The notes beneath the pieces are model-generated. The model searched no databases and was not told where the DNA came from. It worked only from the letters and a program-made list of their open reading frames with translations. DNA of 64,000 bases from Saussurea involucrata (taxonomy: Eukaryota > Streptophyta > Magnoliopsida > Asterales > Asteraceae), in the NCBI GenBank assembly GCA_033807775.1, contig CM066312.1, forward strand, positions 29,795,696-29,859,695, written 5' to 3'. Below, in pieces: positions 33,483 to 44,934 of this stretch. Numbering within the stretch: position 1 is the first letter of the stretch; each line of letters begins with the position of its first letter. Position numbers and translations under genes: made by a program.

Positions 33483-34410
33483 TGTTGATCCAAACCCTTC
33501 AGTGATTTGATGATGACCCTTAGAATCACTTAGTGAAAATTATAAGTAAACATTATGTATTAATGTTTCACCATCAATGAAAATATACCAAGTCTGTTTA
33601 GTATCGCTGATAGTGAAACATTGCTCTTAATTGTTCCTCGGTGATAAATGTACATCAGTGATAACTGAGCCTGTTCAGTTTCGCTGATGATCACTGATTA
33701 ATTATCTGTAAATGTTTATTTGTAATCCCTGAACACAAGTTTCGCGAAAAAGGAAGTTCATCGCTGAAATCGAAGACCAAGCTGATGAATAAGTGATAAA
33801 GTCTACCCATGATCTGATGCGGACATCAGTGAAACCAAGACTTGTTCATCAAGTCTCACTAATGAAGATAAACTCAGTGATCACTGATCATGAAGCCTGT
33901 TCTACAAGAAACGTTTGTCTTATCTCCTTGCACACTTTTGTACAATTTGTCAGATGGACATGCCTTTGTCCAGAATCGTACAAACCACTCTGCCAGCTAC
34001 ACTGTTCATCATACGGCCAAAAGCATGTTTGCAAAAGTCAGAATCATGCAACCAACCAAGTGCTGACACGTGTAAAGTCCTCCTGAAATGCGTCAAATGC
34101 ATGTAGTATAAACAGGAGGAATACCTTCATTTTGATGGTGGCTATCTCTAAACTACTTAGTGCCTTAAGAAAATTATCCTTAGTTTTTTTAACTTCTTTC
34201 TTTCTTATTCTTAGTGCAAGAATTCTTAGTGATTCTAATAGTTTGTTTAGATTAGGTCAAGTACTTAATCTTATTCTGCAACAAGCTGTAAACTGTTTTG
34301 ATTTATCAATAAACAATTTAGAAACTATAAATTCTTGGGTGTTTGTATTCAACCCCCCCCCCCCTCCCCCACTTCTACAAACTAACTTGTATAACCCTAC
34401 GGGACCAACA
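33483..34410 (+). repeat. Element E 5' LTR
   Basis: 928 bp, TGTTGATCC...GGACCAACA, homologous to the LTRs of B and G. Many CGCTGA words of B are CACTGA or CAGTGA here. TATAAA at 34107-34112; a run of 13 C near 34356. Confidence 0.9.
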
Positions 34411-34412
34411 AG

Positions 34413-34424
34413 TGGTATCAGAGA
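34413..34424 (+). other. Element E primer-binding site, one mismatch
   Basis: TGGTATCAGAGA, last base changed from C. Confidence 0.8.
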
Positions 34425-34487
34425 AGATTGTTTAATCTCAATAAATAAGATCTTGCTTGTACTAATCTCATCCTTGCTATTCTTCAA

Positions 34488-36821
34488 ATGGCAAATAATA
34501 CAAACACAAACTACATTGATAATGACTCTCTTGCTAAACCTCCTCGATTCAGTAGAGATAACTTTAATCTCTGGATGAATCGAATGATGCTCTTCCTAGA
34601 AGGTGTAGATCATACTATACCTCACTCTGTGGAAAATGGACCCTATGTTTCATTCATTATCAATGCTTCTGTTCCAGCCACTGCTACCACTCCTGCCATT
34701 CCTGAAAGGCAAATCGTCAAAGAAGTTTCTCAGTGGACTGAAGATGACAAGAAGAGGGTAGCCATAGATACCAAAGGCAGATCTATCATATCTATGGTTC
34801 TCCTTGATAAGGTCTATCATTCTATCATGAACCTCAAAAGCTCCAAAGCCATGTGGGACACAATCTGTGTTCAATATGAAGGTACTGCTAATGTACAAGA
34901 GACCAAAAGAATAAATCTGGTAAGACAGTATGAAAGTTTCATTTGTGGTAAGAATGAAACCCTCTCTGAAGTTCACCAATGTTTTAACTGCTTAATCATT
35001 GATTTAAAGACTGTTGGTAAGACCTATGCTAATTCTGAGATACTGACAAAATTCTTGGAATGTCTTCCTAAAAGTTGGGACAATTATACCATGTGTATTA
35101 AACTCTCAAAGGATCTAAAATTTATGGCCCTAAGTTCCTTATTTGGCACTATGCTCAATCATGAGCAGTCGTGTCAACTTAAGAAGAATCTTGTCAAACA
35201 TTCCAAAAGCACAACTGTTGCTTTACTCTCTTCATAGTTAATGCCCACTCAGCGATCTTCTGTCACTATCACTGAGTTGGAATCTAACTCTGATGACTCA
35301 TCAGAAACTGATCCTTCAGAGCTTGATGAATCTCTGGCACTCCTAACAAATTCTTTTAGGAGATTCGCTAGAAAGAGTAACTTCAGACGAAATAAACCTC
35401 TCACTATCACTGACAAGCCCAAATCATCTCCCATTGATAAGGCTACTGCCACCTACTATAACTATGAAAAAGTAGGTCACTTTGCTAGTGAGTGCAGGTC
35501 AAAGAAAGTATTTAAACCTTCTTCATCTTTCAAAAAATCCTCTACTCCTAAGACTAGAGATGACAAATACCTGAAGCTAAATAAAATTATGAAAAGCAGA
35601 AAAGCTATAAGAGAAGAGGTAAAGGTCTGATCGTTTAAGAACACTATTGGGCTGAATCTGATGAAGAATCAGATTCTGATGAAGAAGATAAGGCCAATCT
35701 CTGTCTCATGGCCGAAATTCAAGAAGAAGAGGAAGAACCCGTTGAAATTCCCTCTACTTCAACCTCTCAGGTATCACCTTCCTCTCCTTCAGCTCTCATT
35801 GATGATGATAGACTTTGCGCTATCGATCCTCTGACTATTGACTTATATGACGCTTTAAATTGAAAAAGGTGGAACAACAAAATCTCGACTTAACTGAACA
35901 GCTTAAGTATTGTCACTTAAAGATCCAAGAACTTTCTAAAATCGAGGAAAGTTTAAAAGATCAAGTCTATGTAAATCAAATTATCAGCATTGAACGCGAA
36001 CAAGCTATTGCTGATTTGAAAGCTGAGAAACCTACTATTGAACGATGGTGTAAATCCTCAGCAAAGATCACTGAGATAATCGGTGCTCAGATCCCTGTCA
36101 ATGACATAATTGGTCTTGGTTTTAATGCTAACGCTGAAGAACCAGCCCATGATCTTTCCATGCTAAAATTTGGAGTGTTCGTTTCTTCTATCCCTGACAC
36201 CTTATCATCTCAGTGCTCTTCTTCTAATAATCCAATTCCTGGGGAAAAATCTTCTTTGAGCACCAAATTTAAAGACAAAGGAAAATATGTTTTCCAAAAA
36301 CTTCATTAGGGTACCAAATTACCAAAGCTGAAGAAGTCTAAACCTTCAGCTAATCAACCCTCTGCCTCTAAGGACAAGATCCCTGAACTTGTTCAGCGAT
36401 CAACTCATAGAATAAGAATTGATGTTATAGCTAAGAAATATGAAGAACCTAAGGTTCCTCCGAAATCTGATGCTAAAGGTATTCTTGATACAGGCCCTGC
36501 TCATTTAAAAATTTCAAATGATTATGCCTATGGCCCTAAAGCTACTTTCAGCTATAGGAAATGTTACCTATTTTGGACTTATCGATCGTATTGCTAGTAA
36601 GTGCCCCACAACCACCAAAGGTGAGAAATTAACTAAGGTGAAGACTACTGCCTCCAAGGCAAAGAAGATCACCCCTAGTGAAAACCAAGCTAAGGTGAAA
36701 AATGTCACTAAGGTCACTGACGCTGAATCCTCAGATGTTGTGAAGACCGTTGATCCTTCTACTTCCTCTACCACTGACATTTGTGGACCCATAGTTAAGT
36801 GGGTACCAATTCAAAAAATAA
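34488..36821 (+). pseudogene. gag: Element E gag
   Basis: Starts M-A-N-N-T-N-T-N-Y-I-D like B. Stop at 35235-35237, then the same frame continues; frame changes between 35630 and 35860 and again near 36310 and 36810. The first zinc knuckle is destroyed: both leading cysteines are tyrosine (Y-Y-N-Y-x4-H-x4-C, near 35452-35493). The second knuckle near 36560-36604 is shifted out of frame. TAA at 36819-36821. Confidence 0.88.
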
Positions 36822-36937
36822 TCTTCCTTATGTTTGCAGGTCTCAAAGGGTATCTGGTATCTTGATAGTGGTTGCTCTCGACACATGACTGGAAAAAAGA
36901 ACCTGGTCACTGAATACAAGGAAGAGAAAGGTCCCTT
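36822..36937 (+). pseudogene. Acceptor-like site and protease start, element E
   Basis: CTTATGTTTGCAG/G with CAG at 36837-36839, then pol in the frame of the TAA: W-Y-L-D-S-G-C-S-R-H-M-T-G near 36855-36895. Cut at 36937 by the LTR of D. Confidence 0.85.
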
Positions 36938-37265
36938 TGTTAGGACCGTAAATGTCCTATTAATTAGAAAGTTATATAAAGAATTAAAGAAAAGATTATT
37001 ATTTGTAAAAGCCTTTAGTTGTTTAATGGGCTTAGTTTAGAGGTTAATGGGCTTAGGCCTTGGTAATCATAGGCCTAGGTATGTAAGGTTTAGTTAAACC
37101 AAGTTTTAGGTTAGCAGTTCGTTAATCATCTCTAAACCATTGGAATCGTACTCTCTGAATTCTCTGAATGATTTATGAAATAGAGGGATGACATATTGAA
37201 ATCAATCGTGTTCATTGCATATTGTTTACTGATTTCATATCGTTTGCACTAATCTGGGATCCACA
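36938..37265 (+). repeat. Element D 5' LTR
   Basis: 328 bp, TGTTAGGACC...GGGATCCACA. Matches 42702-43027 with about ten differences. Confidence 0.92.
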
Positions 37266-37267
37266 AT

Positions 37268-37279
37268 TGGTATCAGAGC
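37268..37279 (+). other. Element D primer-binding site
   Basis: TGGTATCAGAGC two bases after the LTR. Confidence 0.92.
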
Positions 37280-38797
37280 CGAATCGGTGATTTGAAGATA
37301 TAGAAGAAGTCAATCGAAAGTGAGAAAGACAGAAAAATTCGTATGCATTTTTTTGGAAAACGCAGCCGTGCCGTTTTGCCTATTTCCGGAGTTTGAATCG
37401 TCGGAGCGTCGTGATTTTTGGACTGTAGCTTCACGAAATCTCGGTCTACATTCGGAACGGTGGAGATTGGCGTTTGAGGTCCAGAAAGCATCCGTTTTTC
37501 GTTCGATATAGTGCAGTTTTTTTGTGGGTCAATCGATCATTATCTTATTGATTTGATATTATTATCTCGTTAGGTCTTGATTTCTAATCAGTTTGTGGTC
37601 GATCTTTATCTGTTCCGTTTCAATCTTGAAGGTGTTGGAATTTTAGATTTTCGAAGCGTTCTACGTGTTCATCAACAATTCTCGATAAATCGGCAATTTA
37701 ATCGAATTTCTACTTGTTTGATGATTTTTTGTGTGAGTTTTTGAGAAGTGCAGTTGTTGAAGAAGGAGAAAGGATCGGAGCCGTATATGGTTGTGTTCAC
37801 AAACCCTAAGATTGCAAGAAGTTTGATCTACCCAGGTTTGTTTACGGTTCGATAAAAGTTTTTTCCGGATAAAAGTTTCCCGGATAACCAATTTTATCCA
37901 GAAACTCAATTTTACCGGAAACCAATTTTATCCGGAAAAGCACTTTTATCCGGAATAGCAATTGTATCCGGAAAAGCCTTTTTCCCGGAAAACTTATCTT
38001 CCAGATAACACCCACTTATCCGGATACCTCTCATACACGGATGCTATTAATTCTCGGACACCATAGTCGCCTACTATTGTTGACCTTCTTGTTTTCTTCG
38101 TTGACCACATAAGCTACATGATTTATTAAAAACAAAAAAAAAGAAGGAAAACAATCGATGCATATTAATTGTGTGCTGCCATCTTTTTTTTTACCATTAA
38201 TTTGGCCTGTTGACTTTTCATGCAATACAATTTCCTTTGCTGCACACATACACGCCTTGCATGCATTCATAAATCCCACATCAACATCTCATGCATATAC
38301 ATACACCACATGCATCCCCCATCGTTTTTCAACCATCATCGCTACATACATTGATATATAGAAATCGTTGCATGTTGACTTTGTTCCTACCCTTTCATAC
38401 ATACATCTTGTGCATGCATGTTTTTCTTTTTGGTTTCTTTGTTTGTCCTTAGTGAATTTTTTGTTTGTATATATATCACACGCACGAGTTTACCGCAAAT
38501 CATTTGCTAGGTACACGACATCGTCTCACCGTTACAACAAGTTTTGTGACGGTTTGAGACTATTTGCGACAATTTGAGCTTATTCACAACGTTTATCATT
38601 TTATATGATTCGTTTTGATGCCCTTGAACTAATCGAGTTCGTTTATCTTGCAGACTTTGTTCGTTCCGGTTAAATAATTAGATTTTAAATTGTGAAAACG
38701 ATTTTTTTTATTTGTTTTTCTGATTTAATTTTGATTTTCTTCCGCATTTTTTATTCTTCAAAGTAATACCGATTAATGATCAATTTTTCAGGTAACA
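37280..38797 (+). other. Element D leader, non-coding
   Basis: About 1.5 kb without a convincing gene. Holds the CCGGA array at 37864-38022. It ends TTTTTCAG/GTAACAATG, an acceptor-like site just before the gag-tail start. Confidence 0.7.
37864..38022 (+). repeat. CCGGA motif array in the leader of element D
   Basis: Eight CCGGA cores plus two decayed CCAGA copies in 160 bases, often within TTTTATCCGGAAA. Same word as element A. Confidence 0.85.
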
Positions 38798-40746
38798 ATG
38801 TCTTACTCATCTCAGTATGAAGCAGCTTGTCAGGTATGCCTACCAACTCATAATGCTTTAGTCGATCAAATTCAACTGCTTGTTTAAAAGGTAGAGTCCT
38901 ATAAGTTTACCAATAATGCACAACTGCTTGAAATATCCACTTTAAAAGAAAAGTTAGATGTTCAAACAAAGATTACAGAAAAGCTTAAGTCTAACAACAC
39001 CTACTTAAAGGAAAAGCGTGCAAATCTTTCGATAGCACCAAAAGATCTTCGAGCTAAGATATATGAAATAACTGCAAAGCTTGATCAGTGTGAGGATGAG
39101 AAAGCAGAGATTGTCTATCAATGCTCCTCTCTTCAAATTCAACTCAAAGAACATGTTTCTAAAATAACTGATCTTCAACTCAAACTTTATAAACGAGGTC
39201 AAACTGATCAAACGATCCATATGAACAAACCTAAGGAATTCACTTATTTCAATAAAGAATGGAGAATTGGGTATGACAACCCACATTACTTGAAAAATAT
39301 TTTGACAATGAGACCCACTCTTTACGAATTTTACTTCTTTTGTCTCGAGAAAAGATATCCCCAATATAAAATCAAATGGACGGGACCACTCGAAGAGAAG
39401 GAAGAGGAAACTAAGGAATACAAACGCAAACATACAACGAAAATGAAATTACCCTTTGTGTATGAAGTTCTTAACTATTCTTATACGAAAAATAAATCCA
39501 ACTACCTTTCAAATGACTACTTTGACGGCTACAAGGTTGCAAAGCCCAAAGATTCCTCTAAAAAGGATGAGGCCCCAGCAACTGAAACTAAAACTGAGAC
39601 GGGCGAGTTTAAACGCTATGTTCCTCCTCTTGTTTTAGAAACGAAAATAGTCGAGTTAGAGGAGACACTCAAAAAGGAAAGGACTAAATTTCAAAAGGAA
39701 AAACAAGAGCTTTTACTAAAACTTGAGAATCTCAATTCCACAAATACAGAAACTGTATCTAATGGGGAAAAGGAAGCTCTTAAGACAGAAATCAACAGTC
39801 TCACATCCAAACTGTCTGCCTTGGCAATAGAAGTGATGAAAGAGCAGGTTAGTAAAGGCGAACTTCAAAAGAAGTTTGACCGACATCAAAACGAGAAAGT
39901 CACTCTGTTTGAACCTTCCCCCAAATCATCAGACACATCTTCCTGTAAATCCTTCATTGTCAAGATTTCCCCAAAAAAAGAAAAGGGACCTCAAGTAACA
40001 AGTTTGCCAAAGAATTTAAACTCTGAATTTCAAAAAGCTTCCGCAACTGATTCTTTGAAAAACGAAATTCCAAACAGTTCCTCACCTCCTTCATCTCTTG
40101 ATGTTCATCTGAAAGTGAGATTGATTTTTCAAAGTTTATGAATTCCGACACTTGTTCTGATGAGGAGTTTTCTAAGTTTGAGTTTGACAAACCTCTTCCA
40201 AATCACACCGACTTTCTTTCAAAAGCAGTAAATCGACCAGTCAAATTTCTTAAAGGCGAGTGTTCTTCAAATCTCAAAAACCGATCTATGAACGATGTTT
40301 CCAAAACCAATTCTAAATCTCAAAAACGTTCACAGACACGGCAACAAACCGATCGACCCAATGATAGACATTCTTACTACCCCAGTTCTTCCGACAGTGA
40401 CTTTAACGATCTTTCAGATATTAATCGCCAGAGAAAAAGGTTCAAACAAGTTTGTGTAGTGAAGAAGTCTAATGAAAGCAAAGCGAACACAAATTCATTT
40501 AATTCAGTTTCGCATGTTAGGACATACAATCATAATGTGACGTTTGCTTTGAGAGTTTACTCAATTCAATAGTTGCTTCAACTTTCTCGTGATTATATTT
40601 GTTGTTCTGCATGTGGTATGATTGATTTTATTGATCGAAATTATGCATCTCATTGGTATGGTACTTATAGTATCCCCGGTCCTCACTATAATATGGCATC
40701 TAACCGTCAAAGATCCATCAACGGATGGATACCAAAATCCTTCTAA
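38798..40746 (+). pseudogene. Element D gag-tail protein
   Basis: Starts M-S-Y-S-S-Q-Y-E. One frame to 40141 with a stop near 38886, then a one-base shift and a second frame to the TAA at 40744-40746, with a TAG near 40570. It is mostly coiled coil (I-V-E-L-E-E-T-L-K-K-E near 39650). The block F-N-K-E-W-R-I-G-Y-D-N-P-H-Y-L-K at 39250-39297 is shared with element A. Near the end is C-C-S-A-C-G-M-I-D-F (40600-40630) and the ending W-I-P-K-S-F. The capsid and zinc-knuckle portion of gag is absent. Confidence 0.8.
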
Positions 40747-40835
40747 TCTGTCTTGCAGGAATGTCATGTGTGTTTAGTTCAAAATATACTTTTCACATGA
40801 CTGCATTCGAAGGTTATGCCACGTTTGAGGGGGAG
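40747..40835 (+). pseudogene. Acceptor-like site and protease remnant, element D
   Basis: TCTGTCTTGCAG/G with CAG at 40756-40758, then C-H-V-C and a decayed H-M-T-A stretch, ending at a GAGGGGGAG box near 40828. Confidence 0.6.
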
Positions 40836-42690
40836 TATCAGGTGTTTTGCTCAATAAGTGATTTTTAAGTGAATTCATGGACTGTGGTAACTCCTTCTGA
40901 ATAACATCCTTGTGTTTGTTATTCTCCAATTTTAACTTCCATGATTGCCACATCCAATATTTTCTTGATTTAGTTATTTCCATGTCTCATATGTTTGTTG
41001 ATTTTCGATGGAAATACACTCGCTTGAATTCCTATTTACGTTCAGAGTTCGTCAGTTTCTATTAATGATTCAATTCTTATCTGACACATTAATTGTGACT
41101 TGTTCTTCACAATTAAACTTTCTGATCATTATTTCATCTTTGAACATATTGTGCTTACCGAGTCATTCTGTTTAGCTCTTGATTTTGTTTCTTGAAACTC
41201 TATATGATTTTTTATGACTTCTGATCATCTCAGATCATGACTCGTTCTTTAATGATTTGACTTCTAAACATTTCAGTTTAGAACTCGTATTTAAATGCTT
41301 ACTTCACTGTTTACTAAACTGTTCTATCTGGTGAATGAAATGAGTGTTATAAATTACATCGTTTCTATGGTCTATCCAGAACCGGAAGGACCTACCCAAG
41401 AAACACATCCAATTCATAGATATCAGTGAGGTGTCTAGATTGATAGAAGAGTTCAGAGTGAAAAGAAAAATGATGAGGATGTGACAGGACTTAAAAGAAC
41501 TATAGCTTACCAAACCGAGTCAGTTATCCGGGTAACCAGACAATCTATTCATTCTCGTTTTTGGAGATGAATATTGAAACAGACATGGCCCTAATGTCGA
41601 TAACTCGTGTCACCCCACCTATCCACTCAAGTATCTCACAAAAGATGTTTGTTTCATATATTCATGGAGAATTAGCACATAATCTATCTATTCCCCACTC
41701 GGGGTCTTAGATATTGAAAAAGGAAGACATCAGCTCCGGTCTCCAAACTTCGTATTCTAATCACTGAGTCAATTGATTTCAACTTGCGTCCCAGGTTAAA
41801 TCAACTTTTGAGCCAAACATATATAATTTAATTCGTTCACTCATGCACGAGTCTTTGTGATTCCATTCGCATATATTCGTGATATTGTCGGAACAGTTTG
41901 AGAAGTTTTTTAAAGATTTTACTTCAATGATAACTGGAAGTGCTATCAGAGATACCCAGTTGCCAACTCTGAACATAGGCCACACAATTATTTTAATTGT
42001 TGTGATAATAGTTACTTTTGTGTTTTTGTGTTAGATTTTTACCCCATCTTGGTTACTTAACGTTTTATCTAGTATTTTGCTACTCATCAGTTTCATCTTT
42101 GAAATTACATTATGGATTCTCCTACTCATCATGAGGGGGAGAAATGATACAGATTCAAAGACACAGATTATCATGTTGAGGGGGAGTTAGCAAAAGCTGA
42201 GGGGGAGTAACTGTTGTTTAATCATATCTGAAGTTGATCAGTTCCGAAAAGAGTTCAAAGTATTTACAAGTGATCATATCTTCTTAATTCATTATCAACT
42301 GGTGTTCGCTAAAAGTTATTAGTTTCTCCTTCAAGCGTTTGACATGTTCTGAAGTTTTTCAAAGCCAATTCAACTCGCGGTTCAAAGACAGATTCTTGAT
42401 TTTGAACTGAAGATGCACTGTGGGATGTCACGTAACTCGCACATTATCATTCTTGTGTGCTTATCCGATGTGCTGAGTTTCTACAGTTGAAAGCTGCGTT
42501 TCGTGCACTCAGTCAAGGCTATTGTTCACTGAATCTGGTGATAAAATTGAAACTGACGATGACAGCTTTATTGAAGGGGGGGCTTGGAAAGTCATGAAGA
42601 CAAACAACACCAAAGGTTTTCAAAGATTCAAGAGGGAGAGAAGATCAATTTCTGAAGTTTTCAAGACCAATTTTTTTCTTTATATAACTT
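40836..42690 (+). other. Element D 3' non-coding part
   Basis: 1.85 kb without a gene. Further PPT-like boxes near 42130, 42177 and 42199. Two ~43-nt repeat units GACTTCTGA... at 41216-41300 match the array in F at 47270-47445. Confidence 0.65.
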
Positions 42691-42701
42691 TAGGGGGAGA
42701 T
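42691..42701 (+). other. Element D polypurine tract
   Basis: TAGGGGGAGAT directly before the 3' LTR. Confidence 0.88.
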
Positions 42702-43027
42702 TGTTAGGACCATAAAAGGAATTAATTAGAAAGTTATATAAAGAATTAAAGAAAAGATTATTATTTGTAAAAGCCTTTAGTTGTTTAATGGGCTTAGTTT
42801 AGAGGTTAATGGGCTTAGGCCTTGGTAATCATAGGCCTAGGTATGTAAGGTTTAGTTAAGCCAAGTTTTAGGTTAGCAGTTCGTTAATCATCTCTAAACC
42901 ATTGGAATCGTACTCTCTGAATTCTCTGAATGATTTATGAAATAGAGGGATGACATATTGAAATCAATCGTGTTCATTGCATATTGTTTTCTGATTTCAT
43001 ATCGTTTGCACTAATCTGGGATTCATA
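42702..43027 (+). repeat. Element D 3' LTR
   Basis: 326 bp, TGTTAGGACC...GGGATTCATA; the expected terminal CA has become TA. Confidence 0.88.
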
Positions 43028-43513
43028 ATTTGATCCACAGAGCTTCTGTAACATCGCACAGAGCCTCTCGAGTGATTGATCTATGACTTGTGCATTACTT
43101 ATCTCATCTGACCAAGAATAGATCAAGGGGGAGCAGAAAGAAGCCTCAAATTTGTGCAACAGAAGTTAACCATTCAAGGGGGAGCAACAGAAGTTATCTG
43201 CTCGAGAAAGATCAGAAGATAGTGATCATGCAAAATGCAGTAATCTATTTTTGGGTAAGCACACCGCACAAAACATTTTTCAAAACACTTTTCTCGGACA
43301 CCACTTTCCAAATATGTCCTAAAATACCTATTCAAACAAATCAAAACTTTGAATGCTCAAAATGTTTTGAGAGCTCTCCATAAATAGAAATTTTTGTTCA
43401 AAGAGACTCTATGACGATTCACAGAGCCTCTGTGACGATTCACAGAGCCTCTGTGACACAGAAGTCTCTGTGAAAAGTAATTTCCTCGTGGAAACTCTCT
43501 CGATCATTTCACT
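43028..43513 (+). mobile_element. Fragment K of a C-like element
   Basis: Aligns with the minus strand of 1-400 (element C 3' region), including the shared stretch TAAGCACACCGCACAAA. Two PPT-like CAAGGGGGAGCA boxes (near 43125 and 43177). A 21-base tandem pair TGACGATTCACAGAGCCTCTG at 43412 and 43433. No coding frame. Bounded by D on the left and F on the right. Confidence 0.75.
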
Positions 43514-43821
43514 TGTTATAGCATTATTGTATTCAAGATTTATTGTAAAGTCTTGTAATAGTCAAACATTGTAAAGTCAAAGTTGTTTAGTTAGAAAGTC
43601 AATGTAATTAGAAATACTTGTGTTGTAATTCATAGGTATAAATAGGTTTTGTTTGCTTAGTTATTAAGCAAGTCATTAGTTAATGAGTATAATTGTAATA
43701 TCAAGAGAGTGTTTTAGAGAGAGAATCTAGAGAGAGAAAGTTTCACATTCATATGTAAAACTCTAGATTCTTGAATATCAATGGATGATTTGTTGTTTAC
43801 CTAATAGATCTGGTGTTAACA
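43514..43821 (+). repeat. Element F 5' LTR
   Basis: From TGTTATAG to GGTGTTAACA, followed by ATTGGTATCAGAGC. Aligned with 49650-49798. TATAAATA at 43637-43644. Its true left edge is in doubt, because the 3' copy seems to begin about 500 nt earlier. Confidence 0.7.
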
Positions 43822-43823
43822 AT

Positions 43824-43835
43824 TGGTATCAGAGC
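43824..43835 (+). other. Element F primer-binding site
   Basis: TGGTATCAGAGC. Confidence 0.92.
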
Positions 43836-44617
43836 TTTGGGAGATCGAATTGTGTGCAAATTTCGTCAAAAATCATGAAGATTTGATTAAAATCTCCATT
43901 TTTGAAGATTTCAAGAACACAAATGGGTTATGCAATTTGTGATTGTTTTTTGGTTTGATTTTGATTGCAAAGTGTGTCTCCATTGTTCTAAATCTGTTTT
44001 GCATCATCAATTTCACAAAAAACACATCAAGAATTGAGGAATTTGAAGATTTTGAAAAAAAAGTGTTCTTGAGAAAATTGAGCTGTGGAATTTTTTGGAG
44101 ATTGATTTTGCAATTTGTTGGTGATTTGATCCATTTTTGTGCAAAATCATTTCTAAAAAGTGATTTTAGACATGTTTCAATCAAAATTTTCAAGTTTCAA
44201 ACTCTAAAATTCGTTTTTTTAAAATTTTGGGTTGAAGGTGTTCTTGAGGTGTTCATGTCAAAATTATGTAAATCTGAGATTTTGATCTATTTCTGTTGTT
44301 GAATGTTGGTAAAAAGTTGTTTGTGTTGTTTTGATCTTAAATTGAAGTCTAATTTTTTTAAATGTTTGTCATTTTTTTATTGGTTTGAGATTTTTTTTAA
44401 TGTGTTACTGTGTGTGTATGTTTGTTGTATGATTGTGTTGTGCGTGTGTTTATATTTGAGATGAGCAGTGTGTGTGTTTACTATGTGTGCTGCATGTGTG
44501 TGTAAACAAGTGAACCGCGTGTTTGAAAGTGTGTTGTGTGTGTGTGTGTGCTTATGCTATATGTGTGTATGTTTCAGTTACATGTGTGTGTGTTTAATTG
44601 TGTAGAGTACTTTCACA

Positions 44618-44820
44618 AAGAACTCGCAAGAAAGTCAAGAACTCGCAACCGCAAGCTAGCATAGGTTCTCGCATCCTCCTTACATAACAGAACTCGCATC
44701 ATATTTCAACCACACTTCTTGTATCAGGCTAACTCAAGAACTCGCAAGCAAGCAACTTCTCGCAACCTGCTTCCTTACAAGAACGACCCACAACCATTTC
44801 AAGAACTCGCATCCTATTTT
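44618..44820 (+). repeat. CTCGCA motif array, element F
   Basis: Seven copies of (AA or TT)CTCGCA(A/T) in 200 bases, irregularly spaced. Confidence 0.8.
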
Positions 44821-44934
44821 TCAAAGAGTCAGTTAGTGTTAATTTTTTAACGGTCAGTTAGTCTTTCAGTTAATTTCTTTACATTTTTGGTCCTATCTGT
44901 TAACTGTCCGTTAGAGTCATTAAATAGTTTAGGA

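Larger units (their letters stand above)
33483..36937 (+). mobile_element. SIRE-like element E, 5' part only
   Basis: 5' LTR, primer site, gag and the first ~33 codons of pol. It breaks off where D begins. Sequence closely follows B throughout. No integrase, RT, third gene or 3' LTR of E is in the window. Confidence 0.9.
36938..43027 (+). mobile_element. Pol-less copia-like element D
   Basis: LTR to LTR, 6.1 kb. 5' LTR, primer site, long leader with a TCCGG array, a gag-tail frame, acceptor-like site, protease remnant, non-coding 3' part with PPT-like boxes, PPT, 3' LTR. No gag capsid domain, zinc knuckle, integrase or RT. Left flank CCCTT (pol of E), right flank ATTTG (C-like K): no target duplication. 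Confidence 0.88.

Noticed and set aside
38100..38580. Possible small host genes in the leader of D
   Set aside because: Short frames in AT-rich sequence without homology or codon bias, wholly inside the element between primer site and gag tail.
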